51,808 nucleotides of DNA from an uncultured Gemmiger sp. (GCA_947631565.1 CANRLV010000008.1:1-51808); one strand, 5' to 3'. Shown: positions 1 through 8,130, numbered from the stretch's first letter. Made by a program: numbers and translations. Notes: generated by a model not told the origin, from the sequence alone.

Positions 1-480
1 GCCGAGTTTGGCCGCGTCAGCTACACCGAGGCGGTGGAGATCCTCAAAAAGAACAACGCCAACTTCCAGTACAAGGTGGACTGGGGCACCGACATCCAGA
101 CCGAGCACGAGCGCTACCTGACCGAGCAGGTCTACCACAAGCCGGTGTTCGTGACCGACTATCCCAAACAGATCAAGAGCTTTTATATGCGCCTGAACGA
201 CGACGGCAAAACCGTGGCCGCCGCCGATATGCTGGTGCCCGGCATCGGCGAGCTCATCGGCGGCTCCCAGCGCGAGGAACGACTGGACGTGCTGACGGCC
301 CGCATGGACGAGCTGGGCTTAAAGCGCGCCGACTATGAGTGGTATCTGGACCTGCGGCGCTTCGGCACCGTCAAGCACGCGGGGTACGGGCTGGGCTTTG
401 AACGGCTCATCATGTATGTGACCGGCATCGCCAACATCCGCGACGTGCTGCCCTTCCCGCGCACCTGCGGCGGGTTCTGA
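1..480 (+). CDS. asnS: Asparaginyl-tRNA synthetase, C-terminal part (5' end outside window)
   Basis: This is the last 159 codons of a class II aminoacyl-tRNA synthetase that charges tRNA-Asn with asparagine in the cytoplasm. The frame is already open at base 1, so the start codon lies upstream of the window. The C-terminus carries class II motif 3 ([15 protein letters not shown]), whose arginine binds ATP, followed by [11 protein letters not shown], which is characteristic of AsnRS rather than AspRS (AspRS normally ends this motif with FP-K or related variants). The segment [19 protein letters not shown] before it is the usual AsnRS motif-2-proximal region. The final residues (TCGGF) differ slightly from the common TPGNAEF ending. 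The gene is followed after only three bases by mutY, so the two are probably translationally coupled. Confidence 0.93.
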   Translation, partial: AEFGRVSYTEAVEILKKNNANFQYKVDWGTDIQTEHERYLTEQVYHKPVFVTDYPKQIKSFYMRLNDDGKTVAAADMLVPGIGELIGGSQREERLDVLTARMDELGLKRADYEWYLDLRRFGTVKHAGYGLGFERLIMYVTGIANIRDVLPFPRTCGGF

Positions 481-483
481 GCG

Positions 484-1533
484 GTGCCCGGTGCAGCGCT
501 GGCAGCCCCCATCGCCGGGCCGCTGCTGGCATGGTTCCAACAAAACAAACGGCTCCTGCCTTTCCGGCAGGAGCCTTCGGCGTATCATATCTGGGTCAGC
601 GAGATCATGCTGCAGCAGACCCGCGTCGCCGCCGCGCTGCCCTACTATGAACGGTTCATCCGCGAACTGCCGGACCCCGCCGCCCTCGCCGCCTGCGGGC
701 CCGATACGCTGCGCAAGCTGTGGCAGGGGCTGGGGTATTACAACCGCGCCGCCAATATGCAGAAGGCGGCCGTCATCGTGTGCGAAAAGTACGGCGGGGC
801 GCTGCCGGCCGACTACGCCGCCCTGCGCGCGCTGCCCGGCATCGGCGATTACACGGCCGGGGCCATCGCCAGCATCGCCTTCGGCATCCCGGCGCCGGCC
901 GTGGACGGCAACGTGCTGCGCGTGTTCGCGCGCCTGTATGACGACAGCGCCGACATCACCCAGCCGGCCACGAAAGCGGCCTTTACCGAACGCGTGGCGG
1001 CCGAAATGCCAAAGGATACGCCCGGCCCCTACAACGAGGCGCTGATGGAGCTGGGCGCGCTGGTCTGCGTGCCGGGCGCGCCGCGCTGCGATGCCTGCCC
1101 GCTGCGGGCGCTGTGCCGCGCCCATGCCGCCGGCACCGCCGCGGCGCTGCCGGTAAAACCGCCCAAAGCCCCCAGGCCGACGCTGCCGGTGACGGTGGCG
1201 CTGATAAAAAGCGAGCGCGGTCTGCTGTTGCAGCGCCGCCCCGCCAAGGGCCTGCTGGCCGGGCTGTGGCAGCCCGCCGCCTTTGAGGCGGCGCTGGACA
1301 AGGCCCGGCTCACGGCCGCGCTGGCCGACCTCGGCGTGCCGGCCGTGCTCACGGCGCCGCTGCCGGCGGCAAAGCATATCTTCACCCACCGTGTGTGGGC
1401 GCTGGGCGGCTGGCGCGGCACCGCCCCCGCCGTGCCGCTGCCCGAGGGCTTTGTCTGGGCCGACCCGGCCGCCTACCCGATCCCCAGCGCCTTTTCCGCC
1501 TATCTGCCGCCAAAAGGACCGGAAAATCCATAA
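484..1533 (+). CDS. mutY: A/G-specific adenine DNA glycosylase MutY
   Basis: MutY removes adenine mispaired with 8-oxoguanine in the base-excision pathway. The 349-residue protein has the HhH-GPD fold: the catalytic glutamate in SEIMLQQTRV (E40), the helix-hairpin-helix LPGIGDYTAGAIAS (about 117-130) and the catalytic aspartate in AVDGNVLRVFARL (D141). A [4Fe-4S] site follows with the correct C-x6-C-x2-C-x5-C spacing (C195, C202, C205, C211). The C-terminal third (about 230-349) is the NUDIX-like domain that recognises 8-oxoG. Length is normal for the family. The GTG start at 484 sits three bases after the asnS stop without a strong Shine-Dalgarno, suggesting coupling; a start a few codons later is possible. 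Confidence 0.95.
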   Translation: MPGAALAAPIAGPLLAWFQQNKRLLPFRQEPSAYHIWVSEIMLQQTRVAAALPYYERFIRELPDPAALAACGPDTLRKLWQGLGYYNRAANMQKAAVIVCEKYGGALPADYAALRALPGIGDYTAGAIASIAFGIPAPAVDGNVLRVFARLYDDSADITQPATKAAFTERVAAEMPKDTPGPYNEALMELGALVCVPGAPRCDACPLRALCRAHAAGTAAALPVKPPKAPRPTLPVTVALIKSERGLLLQRRPAKGLLAGLWQPAAFEAALDKARLTAALADLGVPAVLTAPLPAAKHIFTHRVWALGGWRGTAPAVPLPEGFVWADPAAYPIPSAFSAYLPPKGPENP

Positions 1534-1584
1534 AAAGTGCCGAAAAGTCCACCCGCCGGCCGGGGAATTTTGCCAAACTGACGG

Positions 1585-1613
1585 TTGTATTCCGCGCCGG
1601 GGTCGGGTATAAT
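1585..1613 (+). promoter_or_regulatory. Sigma-A-type promoter for the small acidic membrane protein
   Basis: A perfect -10 hexamer TATAAT (1608-1613) lies 17 bp after a weak -35 TTGTAT (1585-1590). It precedes the start codon at 1690 by about 75 bases and sits in the first AT-rich stretch after mutY. Confidence 0.6.
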
Positions 1614-1689
1614 AAATTTGATTCGATGGCTTTCGCCCTTTAAAGGGCAGGGCCGCGGGAATGTTACACTGACCGGAAGGAGCACCACT

Positions 1690-1932
1690 ATGATGAGCAA
1701 AACGACCTTCGGCGCGGCGCTGGCTTTTTTGGCGGCGGCCGCCGGTGTGCTGGCGGCGGCTGCCATCTACCTGTACCGCCGCGAGAAGGAGCTGGACGAG
1801 TACGAGGAGCTGCTGTTCAGCGACGATATCGACGAGTATGACGACGAGGACGAGACCGTCTATGAGGAGCTGGACGGTGACGACGCCCCCGCCGAGGAAG
1901 ACGACGCCGGGGAAGAGACCCCGGAGGAATAA
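1690..1932 (+). CDS. Small acidic single-pass membrane protein, unknown function
   Basis: The predicted product is 80 residues. A short basic N-terminus is followed by one hydrophobic helix (about residues 6-28, rich in Ala and Leu), then YRREKEL and a very acidic tail dominated by Asp and Glu. That arrangement predicts a membrane anchor with an acidic, probably cytoplasmic, tail. I chose the ATG at 1690 because a GGAAGGAG Shine-Dalgarno ends about 6 bases upstream; the longer reading from 1585 starts inside the promoter. I do not recognise a family. The gene has its own promoter and a terminator, so it is likely a single-gene transcript. Confidence 0.7.
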   Translation: MMSKTTFGAALAFLAAAAGVLAAAAIYLYRREKELDEYEELLFSDDIDEYDDEDETVYEELDGDDAPAEEDDAGEETPEE

Positions 1933-1946
1933 CCCCATCGTGCCCC

Positions 1947-1987
1947 GCCCCGCAGCAGCTTGACAGAGGGGCTTCTGCGGGGCTTTT
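1947..1987 (+). terminator. Intrinsic terminator after the small membrane protein
   Basis: GCCCCGCAG (1947-1955) pairs with CTGCGGGGC (1975-1983) across a 19-base loop and is followed directly by TTTT. Confidence 0.65.
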
Positions 1988-2102
1988 GCATGGTACGGCA
2001 GGCCGGCGTGCCGATCCGCCATCCTGAACATACCCCGCGCACCAGGAACATAAAATGGGATGAAACAGGCCGGAACCAAAAAGAGCGATCGGGAGAAGAA
2101 CT

Positions 2103-4031
2103 ATGGCTGGTAAGAACGAGGACCAGCAGTCGGCGGCGCCGCGCAGCGCGGCGCCGAAGGAGACTGCCGCGGCGCGGCCGGAAAACGCGCCGCCGCCCGT
2201 GCCGGAAGAGGAGCCGGCCCGGGCCGAGACCGCCGAGACCCAGGACCAGGTAGAGAACACCACCGCGCCCCTGACAGAAGAAGAGCCGCAGCCCACCCCG
2301 GCAGAGCCTGCCGGGGATGCTGTGTTGCCAAACGGGGCGGCGCAGGACGGCGCGGACGACGCGCCGGACGACGGCGAGGAAGAAGCCGGGGAAGACGAAG
2401 CGGACAGCGCCGAAGCGCCCAACGACGGAAACAACGAGGCTGCCGACACTGACGCCGAAGCGGACGCGGATGATGCCGATGGTGCCGGTGAAAACGAAGA
2501 AGAGGAAAGCGAGGAGGAGCGCCGCCGCGTGGCCGAGATGACGCGCACGGTGCAGCTCTCGCTGGAGCAGATCACGGCCCGCATGGCGGACCTCGACGCC
2601 GCGCAGGCGGCAGAGGAGGAAGCCGACGGCGAGAGAGACGCGGTGCCGGAGCCGGCGCCCACGCGCTACCGCAAGCCCTCGCTGGGGCGGCGCATCGGCC
2701 GGGCGGCCGGCAGCGGCGTGCTGCACATCACGCGCTGGCTGCTGCTGGTGGTGTTTTTTGTGGCGCTCATCGCCGCGGTCGGCATCGCCTTTTTGTACCG
2801 CGGCGCCACCGCGGACCTCATCCCCAAGGTCTCGGTCACGCTGGACGGCCAGACCGTGCCGCCCACCGCCTATGACTGGAACGTGCCGGTCGTCAACCAC
2901 CTGTTCAGCCGCCGCTACCACGGCACCAACAGCGAGACCGCCGTCACGCTGGAAAAGGCCGTCGAGGGCATCCGCCCCGAGCTCGTCGTCACCCCGCAGG
3001 AGTTCGAGAGCCATCTCGTGCTCAAGGACAGCGCCGGCAACGAGCTGTACAGCGGCTCGGTGTTCGGCTTCCGCGAGTTCACGTTCGAGAAGGACGGCAC
3101 CTACGCGGCCGAGCTGACGGTGGCCAACAAGGCCACCCAGTTCGACGTCAACGCCGTCGAGGGTTCCCAGACCTATGACTTCACCTTTGACATCAGCCTG
3201 CATCCCTCGGTACGGCTGGACACCAGCTCCGCTTTGCAGGGCGATGTGGTGGCCGTCGTGGCCGCCGGCATCCCCCTGAGCGACAAGCCGACGCTGATCT
3301 GCGGGTTCGAGAACATCGGCTTCGTGCCGGCGCTCAACGGCTGGATCGCCTATGTGCCCATCCCCATGGACGCCGAGCCCGGCGAATATCCCTTCACCGT
3401 GCAGAGCAGCCGCCACGAGCAGACGATGAACCTGACCGTGCACGAGCGCGCCTGGCGCGAGCTCAAGCTGGCGGACGAGACCGACCTGCACTGGGCCTGG
3501 ATCGGCCCCGACAACACCCCCAACGAGGTGCTGGAGGCGCTGAAAACCAACGAAGACAAGATCTATTGGGAAGACGAAGGCTTCGCCATGCCCTATGACG
3601 AGGAAAAAGTTGAGGTCGAGCTGGATTTCGGCACCGCCGAGATCGTGGACGACGGCGCCGGCCCCGACATCGAGACGACGCGCCGCAGCATCAACATGGT
3701 CGGCCAGGTCGATATGCGTGACTACGGCTCGCCCCTGACCGCCCCGGCGGCCGGCCGCGTGATCTTCGCCGAGGATCTGGGCGGCGAGCTCAGCCCCGTC
3801 CACGGCGTCATGCTGCCCAACAAAACGGTGGTCGTGGACCACGGCGGCGGCCTCAAGACGGTGTACTACAACCTCAACACCATCGACGTCAAGGTCGGCG
3901 ATGTGGTGGAGCAGGGCCAGACCGTCGGGACCTGCCAGCTCACCGTATGCGTGGGCGCCTACGCCGGCACCGTGCCGGTCGACCCGCTGACGCTGTGGCA
4001 GGGCCAGAGCAACGCCGTTCGCTTCTATTGA
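2103..4031 (+). CDS. Membrane-anchored protein with degenerate LytM/M23-like domain
   Basis: The 642-residue protein has three parts. Residues 1-200 are an acidic, low-complexity Ala/Glu/Asp/Pro-rich cytoplasmic region. A transmembrane helix spans about 208-231. The rest is extracellular, and the last ~110 residues resemble an M23/LytM fold (ADLGSPL-like strand, VVVDHGGGLKTVYYNL, IDVKVGDVVEQGQTVG). The zinc ligands of active M23 peptidases are missing: the first HxxxD is replaced by DMRDYGSPL and the final HxH by CQLTVCVG. By analogy with inactive LytM proteins such as EnvC or SpoIIQ, it is more likely a scaffold or activator than a hydrolase; this is an inference. An AGAAG-like site precedes the ATG at 2103. 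Confidence 0.72.
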   Translation: MAGKNEDQQSAAPRSAAPKETAAARPENAPPPVPEEEPARAETAETQDQVENTTAPLTEEEPQPTPAEPAGDAVLPNGAAQDGADDAPDDGEEEAGEDEADSAEAPNDGNNEAADTDAEADADDADGAGENEEEESEEERRRVAEMTRTVQLSLEQITARMADLDAAQAAEEEADGERDAVPEPAPTRYRKPSLGRRIGRAAGSGVLHITRWLLLVVFFVALIAAVGIAFLYRGATADLIPKVSVTLDGQTVPPTAYDWNVPVVNHLFSRRYHGTNSETAVTLEKAVEGIRPELVVTPQEFESHLVLKDSAGNELYSGSVFGFREFTFEKDGTYAAELTVANKATQFDVNAVEGSQTYDFTFDISLHPSVRLDTSSALQGDVVAVVAAGIPLSDKPTLICGFENIGFVPALNGWIAYVPIPMDAEPGEYPFTVQSSRHEQTMNLTVHERAWRELKLADETDLHWAWIGPDNTPNEVLEALKTNEDKIYWEDEGFAMPYDEEKVEVELDFGTAEIVDDGAGPDIETTRRSINMVGQVDMRDYGSPLTAPAAGRVIFAEDLGGELSPVHGVMLPNKTVVVDHGGGLKTVYYNLNTIDVKVGDVVEQGQTVGTCQLTVCVGAYAGTVPVDPLTLWQGQSNAVRFY

Positions 4032-4062
4032 GCGCCGCGCGGCAGATTTTTGCAAAAACCAC

Positions 4063-4091
4063 TTGCAAGCCGGTGCAAAATATGCTATCAT
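4063..4091 (+). promoter_or_regulatory. Extended -10 promoter for rpsT
   Basis: TTGCAA (4063-4068) and TATCAT (4086-4091) are separated by 17 bp, and TGC precedes the -10 as an extended element. The ATG of rpsT is 39 bases downstream. Confidence 0.8.
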
Positions 4092-4129
4092 AAAATGCAC
4101 TGTTATGGGGCATTAAGGAGGTGGAACGA

Positions 4130-4393
4130 ATGCCTAACATCAAATCTCAGAAAGACCGCGTCGTGCAGGCCAAAAAGGAAGCCGCGCACAACAAGGCCAT
4201 CAAGTCCAACCTGAAAACAGTCATCAAAAAGGCAGACGCTGCCATCGACAGCAATGCCGAGAATAAGGATGCCGCCATCAAGGCCGCCGTCCGCGCCATT
4301 GATTCGGCCAAGAGCAAGGGTGTCATCCACAAGAACACCGCTTCGCGCAAGGTCAGCCGTATGGCCAAGCGCGCCAACAAGGCCGCGCAGTAG
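4130..4393 (+). CDS. rpsT: Small ribosomal subunit protein bS20
   Basis: The 87-residue, Lys/Ala-rich protein begins MPNIKSQKDRV and ends SRMAKRANKAAQ. It binds 16S rRNA in the body of the small subunit and is needed for early 30S assembly. The ATG at 4130 is chosen because AAGGAGG (4115-4121) lies at ideal spacing; the GTG inside the Shine-Dalgarno at 4121 is not a credible start. The gene is monocistronic, with its own promoter upstream and a strong terminator immediately downstream, as is common for rpsT. Confidence 0.97.
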   Translation: MPNIKSQKDRVVQAKKEAAHNKAIKSNLKTVIKKADAAIDSNAENKDAAIKAAVRAIDSAKSKGVIHKNTASRKVSRMAKRANKAAQ

Positions 4394-4409
4394 ACCCGGA
4401 TACGATGAT

Positions 4410-4442
4410 AAAGCCCCTCCCGATTTTCGGGAGGGGCTTTTC
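4410..4442. terminator. Bidirectional terminator between rpsT and the acyltransferase
   Basis: AAAGCCCCTCCCG pairs with CGGGAGGGGCTTT around a 4-5 base AT loop. T-runs on both sides let it stop rpsT (+) and the acyltransferase transcript (-). Confidence 0.88.
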
Positions 4443-4452
4443 GTATGCTTTG

Positions 4453-5355
4453 TCAGGGGCCGGGCGGCCGGCCCAGGGCCCGGGCGACGGGCCGCGCCGC
4501 CTGCCGCAGCCCCCAGGCCAGCAAAAAGGCAAGCGGCAGGTACAGCGCGTACCCGCCCCAGTAGCCCAAAAAGGCGAGTCGGGGCGCGAACACAAGCGTC
4601 AGCAGCACATGGTGGACCAGAAACACGCCGTAGCATTCCCGCGCCAGCGCGCGCAGCCAGCGCCAACGTTCCGATGCCGCCCAAGGGCCCGGCGCCGGGC
4701 GCCGGGCCAACAGGCTGCCCAGCGCGATGCCGGCCCAGAACACCGGCAGCCGCCACAGCAGCGTGTGGGTGTACTGGATGCCGGCCCCGGCGCGCGGCAG
4801 CCAGACCCACGCCAGCGCGCACACGGCCGCCGGCACGGCGTACCAGGCAGGGCGCCGTGCCGCCGCGCGCAGCACCCGCACCAGGGCGGGGAAGAGCAGG
4901 TAACACAGCAGCAATACGCCCAGAAACCATTCGCCGATCTTATAAAAGGTGGCGGTGAACTGCGAGAGATACCCGTCCAGCCCGAGCAGCGAGAACACCA
5001 CCCGCCAGCGCGGCACGTCCGGGTTGTTGCCGTGCAGCACCTCACCGTACACAAACAGTGCCCCGAAGCCCAGCCAGTACATCGGGTAGATGGCCAGCAC
5101 CCGCCCGCGCGCGTAGCGCCGCCAGTCGGGCGCCGGCACCTGCGGGCCGTACCCCAGCGCCAGACTGGCGCCCGAAAGCAGAAAAAATACATTGACGGCC
5201 AGCTCGGTCAGCGCTGCCAGCGCGGCAAAGGCCGGGCCGGCGGTGCTCTGCGGGGCCAGGAAGGCCATCTCGACGCCGTAGTGATAGCTGATGATGGTCA
5301 GCGCCGCGAGCAGGCGCAGCGCGTCCAGCGCCGGATAATAGCGTTTGCCGCCCAT
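4453..5355 (-). CDS. Membrane acyltransferase family 3 (OatA/NodX-like)
   Basis: The 300-residue protein is an integral-membrane acyltransferase-3 family member. The N-terminus has the family's diagnostic opening (YPALDALRLLAALTIISYHYG, with the catalytic-site histidine in the first helix), followed by about eight to ten hydrophobic helices and FFLLSGASLALGYG. Such proteins O-acylate envelope glycans or lipids using an acyl donor; the substrate cannot be read from the sequence. There is no C-terminal SGNH domain. It starts 54 bases after the dipeptidase stop on the same strand, so the two may be cotranscribed. AAAGGGGG precedes the ATG. Confidence 0.82.
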   Translation of the reverse strand: MGGKRYYPALDALRLLAALTIISYHYGVEMAFLAPQSTAGPAFAALAALTELAVNVFFLLSGASLALGYGPQVPAPDWRRYARGRVLAIYPMYWLGFGALFVYGEVLHGNNPDVPRWRVVFSLLGLDGYLSQFTATFYKIGEWFLGVLLLCYLLFPALVRVLRAAARRPAWYAVPAAVCALAWVWLPRAGAGIQYTHTLLWRLPVFWAGIALGSLLARRPAPGPWAASERWRWLRALARECYGVFLVHHVLLTLVFAPRLAFLGYWGGYALYLPLAFLLAWGLRQAARPVARALGRPPGP

Positions 5356-5409
5356 GCCGCAGCCCCCTTTATGGATTTGATGCGCAGCCCCAGCCGCCGG
5401 TTTCCCCGG

Positions 5410-6396
5410 TCAATGCATGGCGTCGTGCAGCACGCGCAGCACGTTGCGGGAAAATATCTTTTCGATCTCGGCGGCGGTAAAGCCCTCCTTTTGCAGGGCG
5501 TCGGCGAGCAGAGGTATCTTGGTGCTGTCGCCGATCTCAAGCTCACCCGAGATGCCGTCAAGGTCACTGCCCAGGGCCACGCACTCCACACCGCCCACGT
5601 CGGCCAGGTGGCGGGCGTGACGGGCGATGAGGGCGGCCGTGCTCGTTTCGCCGGTCCCGTCCGGGTGCAGGAACTGCGGGCAGAAGTTCAGCCCCGTCAC
5701 GCCGCCGGCATTGGCCAGGACCTTTACCTGCTCATCGGTCAGGCCGCGCTGGTGGGCGCAGAGCGCGCCGCGGCTGTTGGAATGGCTGGCGATGAAGGGC
5801 TTTTTGCAGACGTCCGCCACATCGTAAAAGCCGCCCTCGGACAGGTGCGAGACGTCCACCAGCATACCCAGCTCCTGCATATAGGCCACCGCCTCTTTGC
5901 CGAAGGGCGTCAGGCCCTGCGCCATCACGGCCGGATCGGCCGAGTTGGGGGCGCCGAAGCAGTTGGCGCCGTTCCACGTCAGCGCGATGGCCCGGAAGCC
6001 CTGCCTGTAAAACCGGTCCAGATTGTCCAGCCTGCCCTGCACAGCGCGGCCGTCCTCCATCGTTAGAATGGCGGACATTTTGCCGGCGGCACGGTTTTGG
6101 CACACATCCCCGGCGCTGTAGGCCATGGCGATGATATCGCCGTACCGCTGCACGTTCTGCAAAAGGATCTGGCGCAGCGTTTCGATGTACGCCTCATCGC
6201 TCATGGCAGGGATGCCGTACTCGGCAAAGGACCCGGCCGGCGGCAAAAACACGGCGAAGAACTGCGCCAGCTGCCCGGCCTGCCGCATGCGGGCCAGGTC
6301 CAGCATCGCCGCCGGGCAGCGGTACAGGTCCCGATTTTCAGGGTCGTGCAAAAGCACCGCGCCCAGTGTATCGCAGTGCATATCGATAAATTCCAT
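5410..6396 (-). CDS. Membrane dipeptidase, peptidase family M19
   Basis: This is a 328-residue M19 (renal dipeptidase-like) zinc dipeptidase of the amidohydrolase fold. The metal-binding HxD is at the N-terminus (IDMHCDTLG, H7 and D9). The bridging glutamate region is in ILTMEDGRAV, the second histidine in VDVSHLSEGG, the third in PFIASHSNSR, and the C-terminal SDLDGI provides the substrate-site aspartate. Family members hydrolyse dipeptides, including D-containing ones. No signal peptide is evident, so it is probably cytoplasmic. Length is normal for bacterial M19. It is upstream of the acyltransferase on the same strand. Confidence 0.93.
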   Translation of the reverse strand: MEFIDMHCDTLGAVLLHDPENRDLYRCPAAMLDLARMRQAGQLAQFFAVFLPPAGSFAEYGIPAMSDEAYIETLRQILLQNVQRYGDIIAMAYSAGDVCQNRAAGKMSAILTMEDGRAVQGRLDNLDRFYRQGFRAIALTWNGANCFGAPNSADPAVMAQGLTPFGKEAVAYMQELGMLVDVSHLSEGGFYDVADVCKKPFIASHSNSRGALCAHQRGLTDEQVKVLANAGGVTGLNFCPQFLHPDGTGETSTAALIARHARHLADVGGVECVALGSDLDGISGELEIGDSTKIPLLADALQKEGFTAAEIEKIFSRNVLRVLHDAMH

Positions 6397-6425
6397 GGGG
6401 TCACCGCTTTTTTGTACTTGCTTCT

Positions 6426-6461
6426 ATTGTAAACAATGCCAGATTTTTCCCGTTCTGTCAA
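6426..6461 (-). promoter_or_regulatory. Possible promoter of the dipeptidase operon
   Basis: On the minus strand a perfect TTGACA (6456-6461) lies upstream of an AT-rich stretch containing TACAAT (6426-6431). The spacing between these two hexamers is 24 bp, too long for both to belong to one promoter, so the exact -10 is uncertain. Confidence 0.35.
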
Positions 6462-6518
6462 CCGTCTTTGTGCTGCCGGGGAGCCGGCTTGCTTTTCCAC
6501 AGCGTCAGGAGTGATTTG

Positions 6519-6573
6519 CCCGCGTCCTGCGCGACTGCCCGCAGGGCAGATCGCGCGCCGGCGGGACGTGTGG
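6519..6573. repeat. 55-bp intergenic repeat, copy 1
   Basis: This stretch matches 42034-42088 at 52 of 55 positions and in the same orientation. It contains an internal hairpin CCTGCG/CGCAGG. It lies in non-coding DNA between the dipeptidase and the recombinase scar. Confidence 0.85.
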
Positions 6574-6698
6574 CCGGCACGGGTTTTCGCACGCCGGGCC
6601 ATGCCCGGCGCACGCGTGAAACGCATGGCGAAAACGAACGCGCAGCGTTCGTACAAAAATATGCGGCCCGCAAGCGCGGGCTATGACGGGAGACGAAA

Positions 6699-6728
6699 AG
6701 GGGCCCACGGCTTTGCCGTGGGCCCCCT
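6699..6728 (-). terminator. Strong GC hairpin, terminator-like on the minus strand
   Basis: GGGGCCCACGGC and GCCGTGGGCCCC form a 12-bp stem around a 3-base loop, followed on the minus strand by TTTTC. It sits just beyond the stop of the recombinase remnant, so it probably was that gene's terminator. Confidence 0.6.
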
Positions 6729-6732
6729 GGCT

Positions 6733-6858
6733 CTATGGAGCATTACCGTCTAAAATTGAACCCAAGACCTCTTGCAGCGATACGAGCCTGTCGCTCTCCT
6801 TGTAATTGAAATTCACAACTACCTTATCATCAAACACATAGACCGAGTTTAAAGACAT
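6733..6858 (-). pseudogene. Serine recombinase, C-terminal remnant A
   Basis: On the minus strand a 41-codon open stretch reads SVYVFDDKVVVNFNYK followed by a Leu/Val-rich end and a TAG stop. The ending (VYVFDDKxVxNxNYK) is typical of the extreme C-terminus of large serine recombinases/transposases of Firmicutes mobile elements. The catalytic domain and the whole remainder are absent, so this is a relic. It points left, with a terminator-like hairpin after its stop, and its intact end abuts the XRE regulator gene at 6885. Family assignment rests on memory of such C-termini; a protein search would settle it. Confidence 0.6.
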
Positions 6859-6884
6859 CTTACGACGGAAAGGATGCTGTTAAG

Positions 6885-7301
6885 ATGTTTTTAGACAATC
6901 TTTCCGCCAACGTTCTCCAACTGTGCGACTTCTATCATCTCAGCTACGAACGCGGTGCCGAGCAGTGCTCCATCAGTTCCCGTTACTTTGGTTCCATTGC
7001 CAGGGGCAAGACCGCACCAACTATCGTTACCCTTGAAAAACTTTGTACCGGTTTTGACCTGACCCCAAACGACCTGCTTATCGCCTCCACCATGCAACAG
7101 GAACTGGCCTACCGTCAGCCCTTACCCGTCACACAGGTCCGCTGCTTTCGCTTTGCTTCCGGCTTGACTGGATTTCCGGTCTGCCCGCGGTGCGGCTGCA
7201 CGATGGAGCGAGAATACCAGAGCTACTGTGACCGCTGCGGGCAAACTCTTGATTGGCGCAATTTTGACAGTGCAGCCATAATTACATTGGAAAACCAATA
7301 A
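6885..7301 (+). CDS. XRE-type HTH regulator with C-terminal zinc ribbon
   Basis: The 138-residue protein has an N-terminal Cro/CI-type helix-turn-helix (about 8-65; ISSRYFGSIARGKTAPTIVTLEKLC, ending in DLTPNDLL). A C-terminal zinc ribbon has paired cysteines (C100-x2-C103 and C115-x2-C118). It presumably binds DNA; its target is unknown. GGAAAGGA stands about 11 bases before the ATG. Small HTH/zinc-ribbon proteins like this are frequent on Clostridia mobile elements, and it lies between two recombinase scars. Its codon use and AT content are less GC-rich than the flanking housekeeping genes, consistent with acquisition. Confidence 0.78.
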   Translation: MFLDNLSANVLQLCDFYHLSYERGAEQCSISSRYFGSIARGKTAPTIVTLEKLCTGFDLTPNDLLIASTMQQELAYRQPLPVTQVRCFRFASGLTGFPVCPRCGCTMEREYQSYCDRCGQTLDWRNFDSAAIITLENQ

Positions 7302-7315
7302 CGCAGCACAAAGTA

Positions 7316-7344
7316 TTGACAATCCGGCATAATCGTGGTATAGT
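7316..7344 (+). promoter_or_regulatory. Near-consensus sigma-A promoter for the DUF3800 gene
   Basis: TTGACA (7316-7321), a 17-bp spacer and TATAGT (7339-7344) make one of the best promoters in the window. Transcription should begin near 7351, giving a ~100-base leader before the start at 7450. Confidence 0.87.
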
Positions 7345-7350
7345 ACAGAT

Positions 7351-7435
7351 ACAATAAAGGGTAGCTTGCTACTCTTTGGGCTGGCCGCAAGGCCCTGGTC
7401 CACCGTAGGCGGGGATATACCCCGCCATTTTTATT
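7351..7435 (+). ncRNA. Structured leader RNA upstream of DUF3800 (candidate DUF3800-motif RNA)
   Basis: The leader can form three hairpins in succession. The first is GTAGC-TT-GCTAC. The second is GGCC-GCAA-GGCC, extended by flanking GGGC/CCT pairs and capped by a GNRA tetraloop. The third is GGCGGGG-ATATA-CCCCGCC (7408-7426), followed by ATTTTTATT, which reads as an intrinsic terminator placed just before the ribosome-binding site. That arrangement implies attenuation of the downstream gene. Several candidate RNA motifs named after DUF3800 have been reported upstream of such genes; I cannot tell which one, if any, this is. Confidence 0.6.
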
Positions 7436-7449
7436 AGGAAGTGAAAGCC

Positions 7450-8130
7450 ATGGCCAAGAAAGAGCTTAGTATTTTTGTAGATGAATCCGGAGATTTTGGT
7501 CCATTTGACGTTCATACACCTTATTATCTGGTGACCATGGTATTCCACGATCAGGCCAAATCCATAGAGCCACAGGTCCTTCAACTGGAACAGGCGATGA
7601 AGGAATTTAACTATACCCGGCACGCTATTCATACCGGCCCGCTGATCCGGAAAGAAAACGAATACTATACATGGGATGTGGCGGAGCGCAGAGCGATCTT
7701 TAACAAGCTGTTCCATTTCATGCGCCACTGCGATATTACCTATCATACCTTTGTGTTCAACAAAAAGGAGTTTGGCAACCCCGTCGAGCAGGCAGGCCGC
7801 ATGGCAAAGGAGATCAGCGCGTTTTTGCGGGATCATGCAGACTTCTTTGGTGAGTTTGAGCGGATCGTCGTCTACTACGATAACGGGCAGACGGAATTGA
7901 ATCGCATCCTCAGTACTGTGTTTCATGTCCTGTATGGAAATATCGAATTCAGGCAAGTGCTTCCGGCAAAATACCGATTGTTCCAGGTGGCCGATCTGCT
8001 TTGCACGCTGGAGCTGGTCGCATTGAAATTGAAGGAGCATCGGCTGAGCAAGTCGGAAAGGCTCTTCTTTGAAAACAACGAGGTTTTGAAAAAGGTTTAT
8101 TTACGTCCGGCAATGAAGAAAAAGCAATAA
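7450..8130 (+). CDS. DUF3800 domain protein
   Basis: The 226-residue protein belongs to DUF3800, a family with RNase H-like features. The diagnostic N-terminal acidic motif is present (SIFVDESGDFG), the middle acidic residues are in VVYYDNGQTELN, and the C-terminal QVADLLC closes the set of conserved aspartates; the likely role is nuclease-like, but no function is proven. DUF3800 genes are common on mobile elements and in defence-like neighbourhoods. I prefer the ATG at 7450 over the GTG at 7441, because AGGAAG lies at proper spacing from 7450. A bidirectional terminator follows. The neighbourhood (recombinase scars) suggests it arrived horizontally. Confidence 0.87.
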   Translation: MAKKELSIFVDESGDFGPFDVHTPYYLVTMVFHDQAKSIEPQVLQLEQAMKEFNYTRHAIHTGPLIRKENEYYTWDVAERRAIFNKLFHFMRHCDITYHTFVFNKKEFGNPVEQAGRMAKEISAFLRDHADFFGEFERIVVYYDNGQTELNRILSTVFHVLYGNIEFRQVLPAKYRLFQVADLLCTLELVALKLKEHRLSKSERLFFENNEVLKKVYLRPAMKKKQ

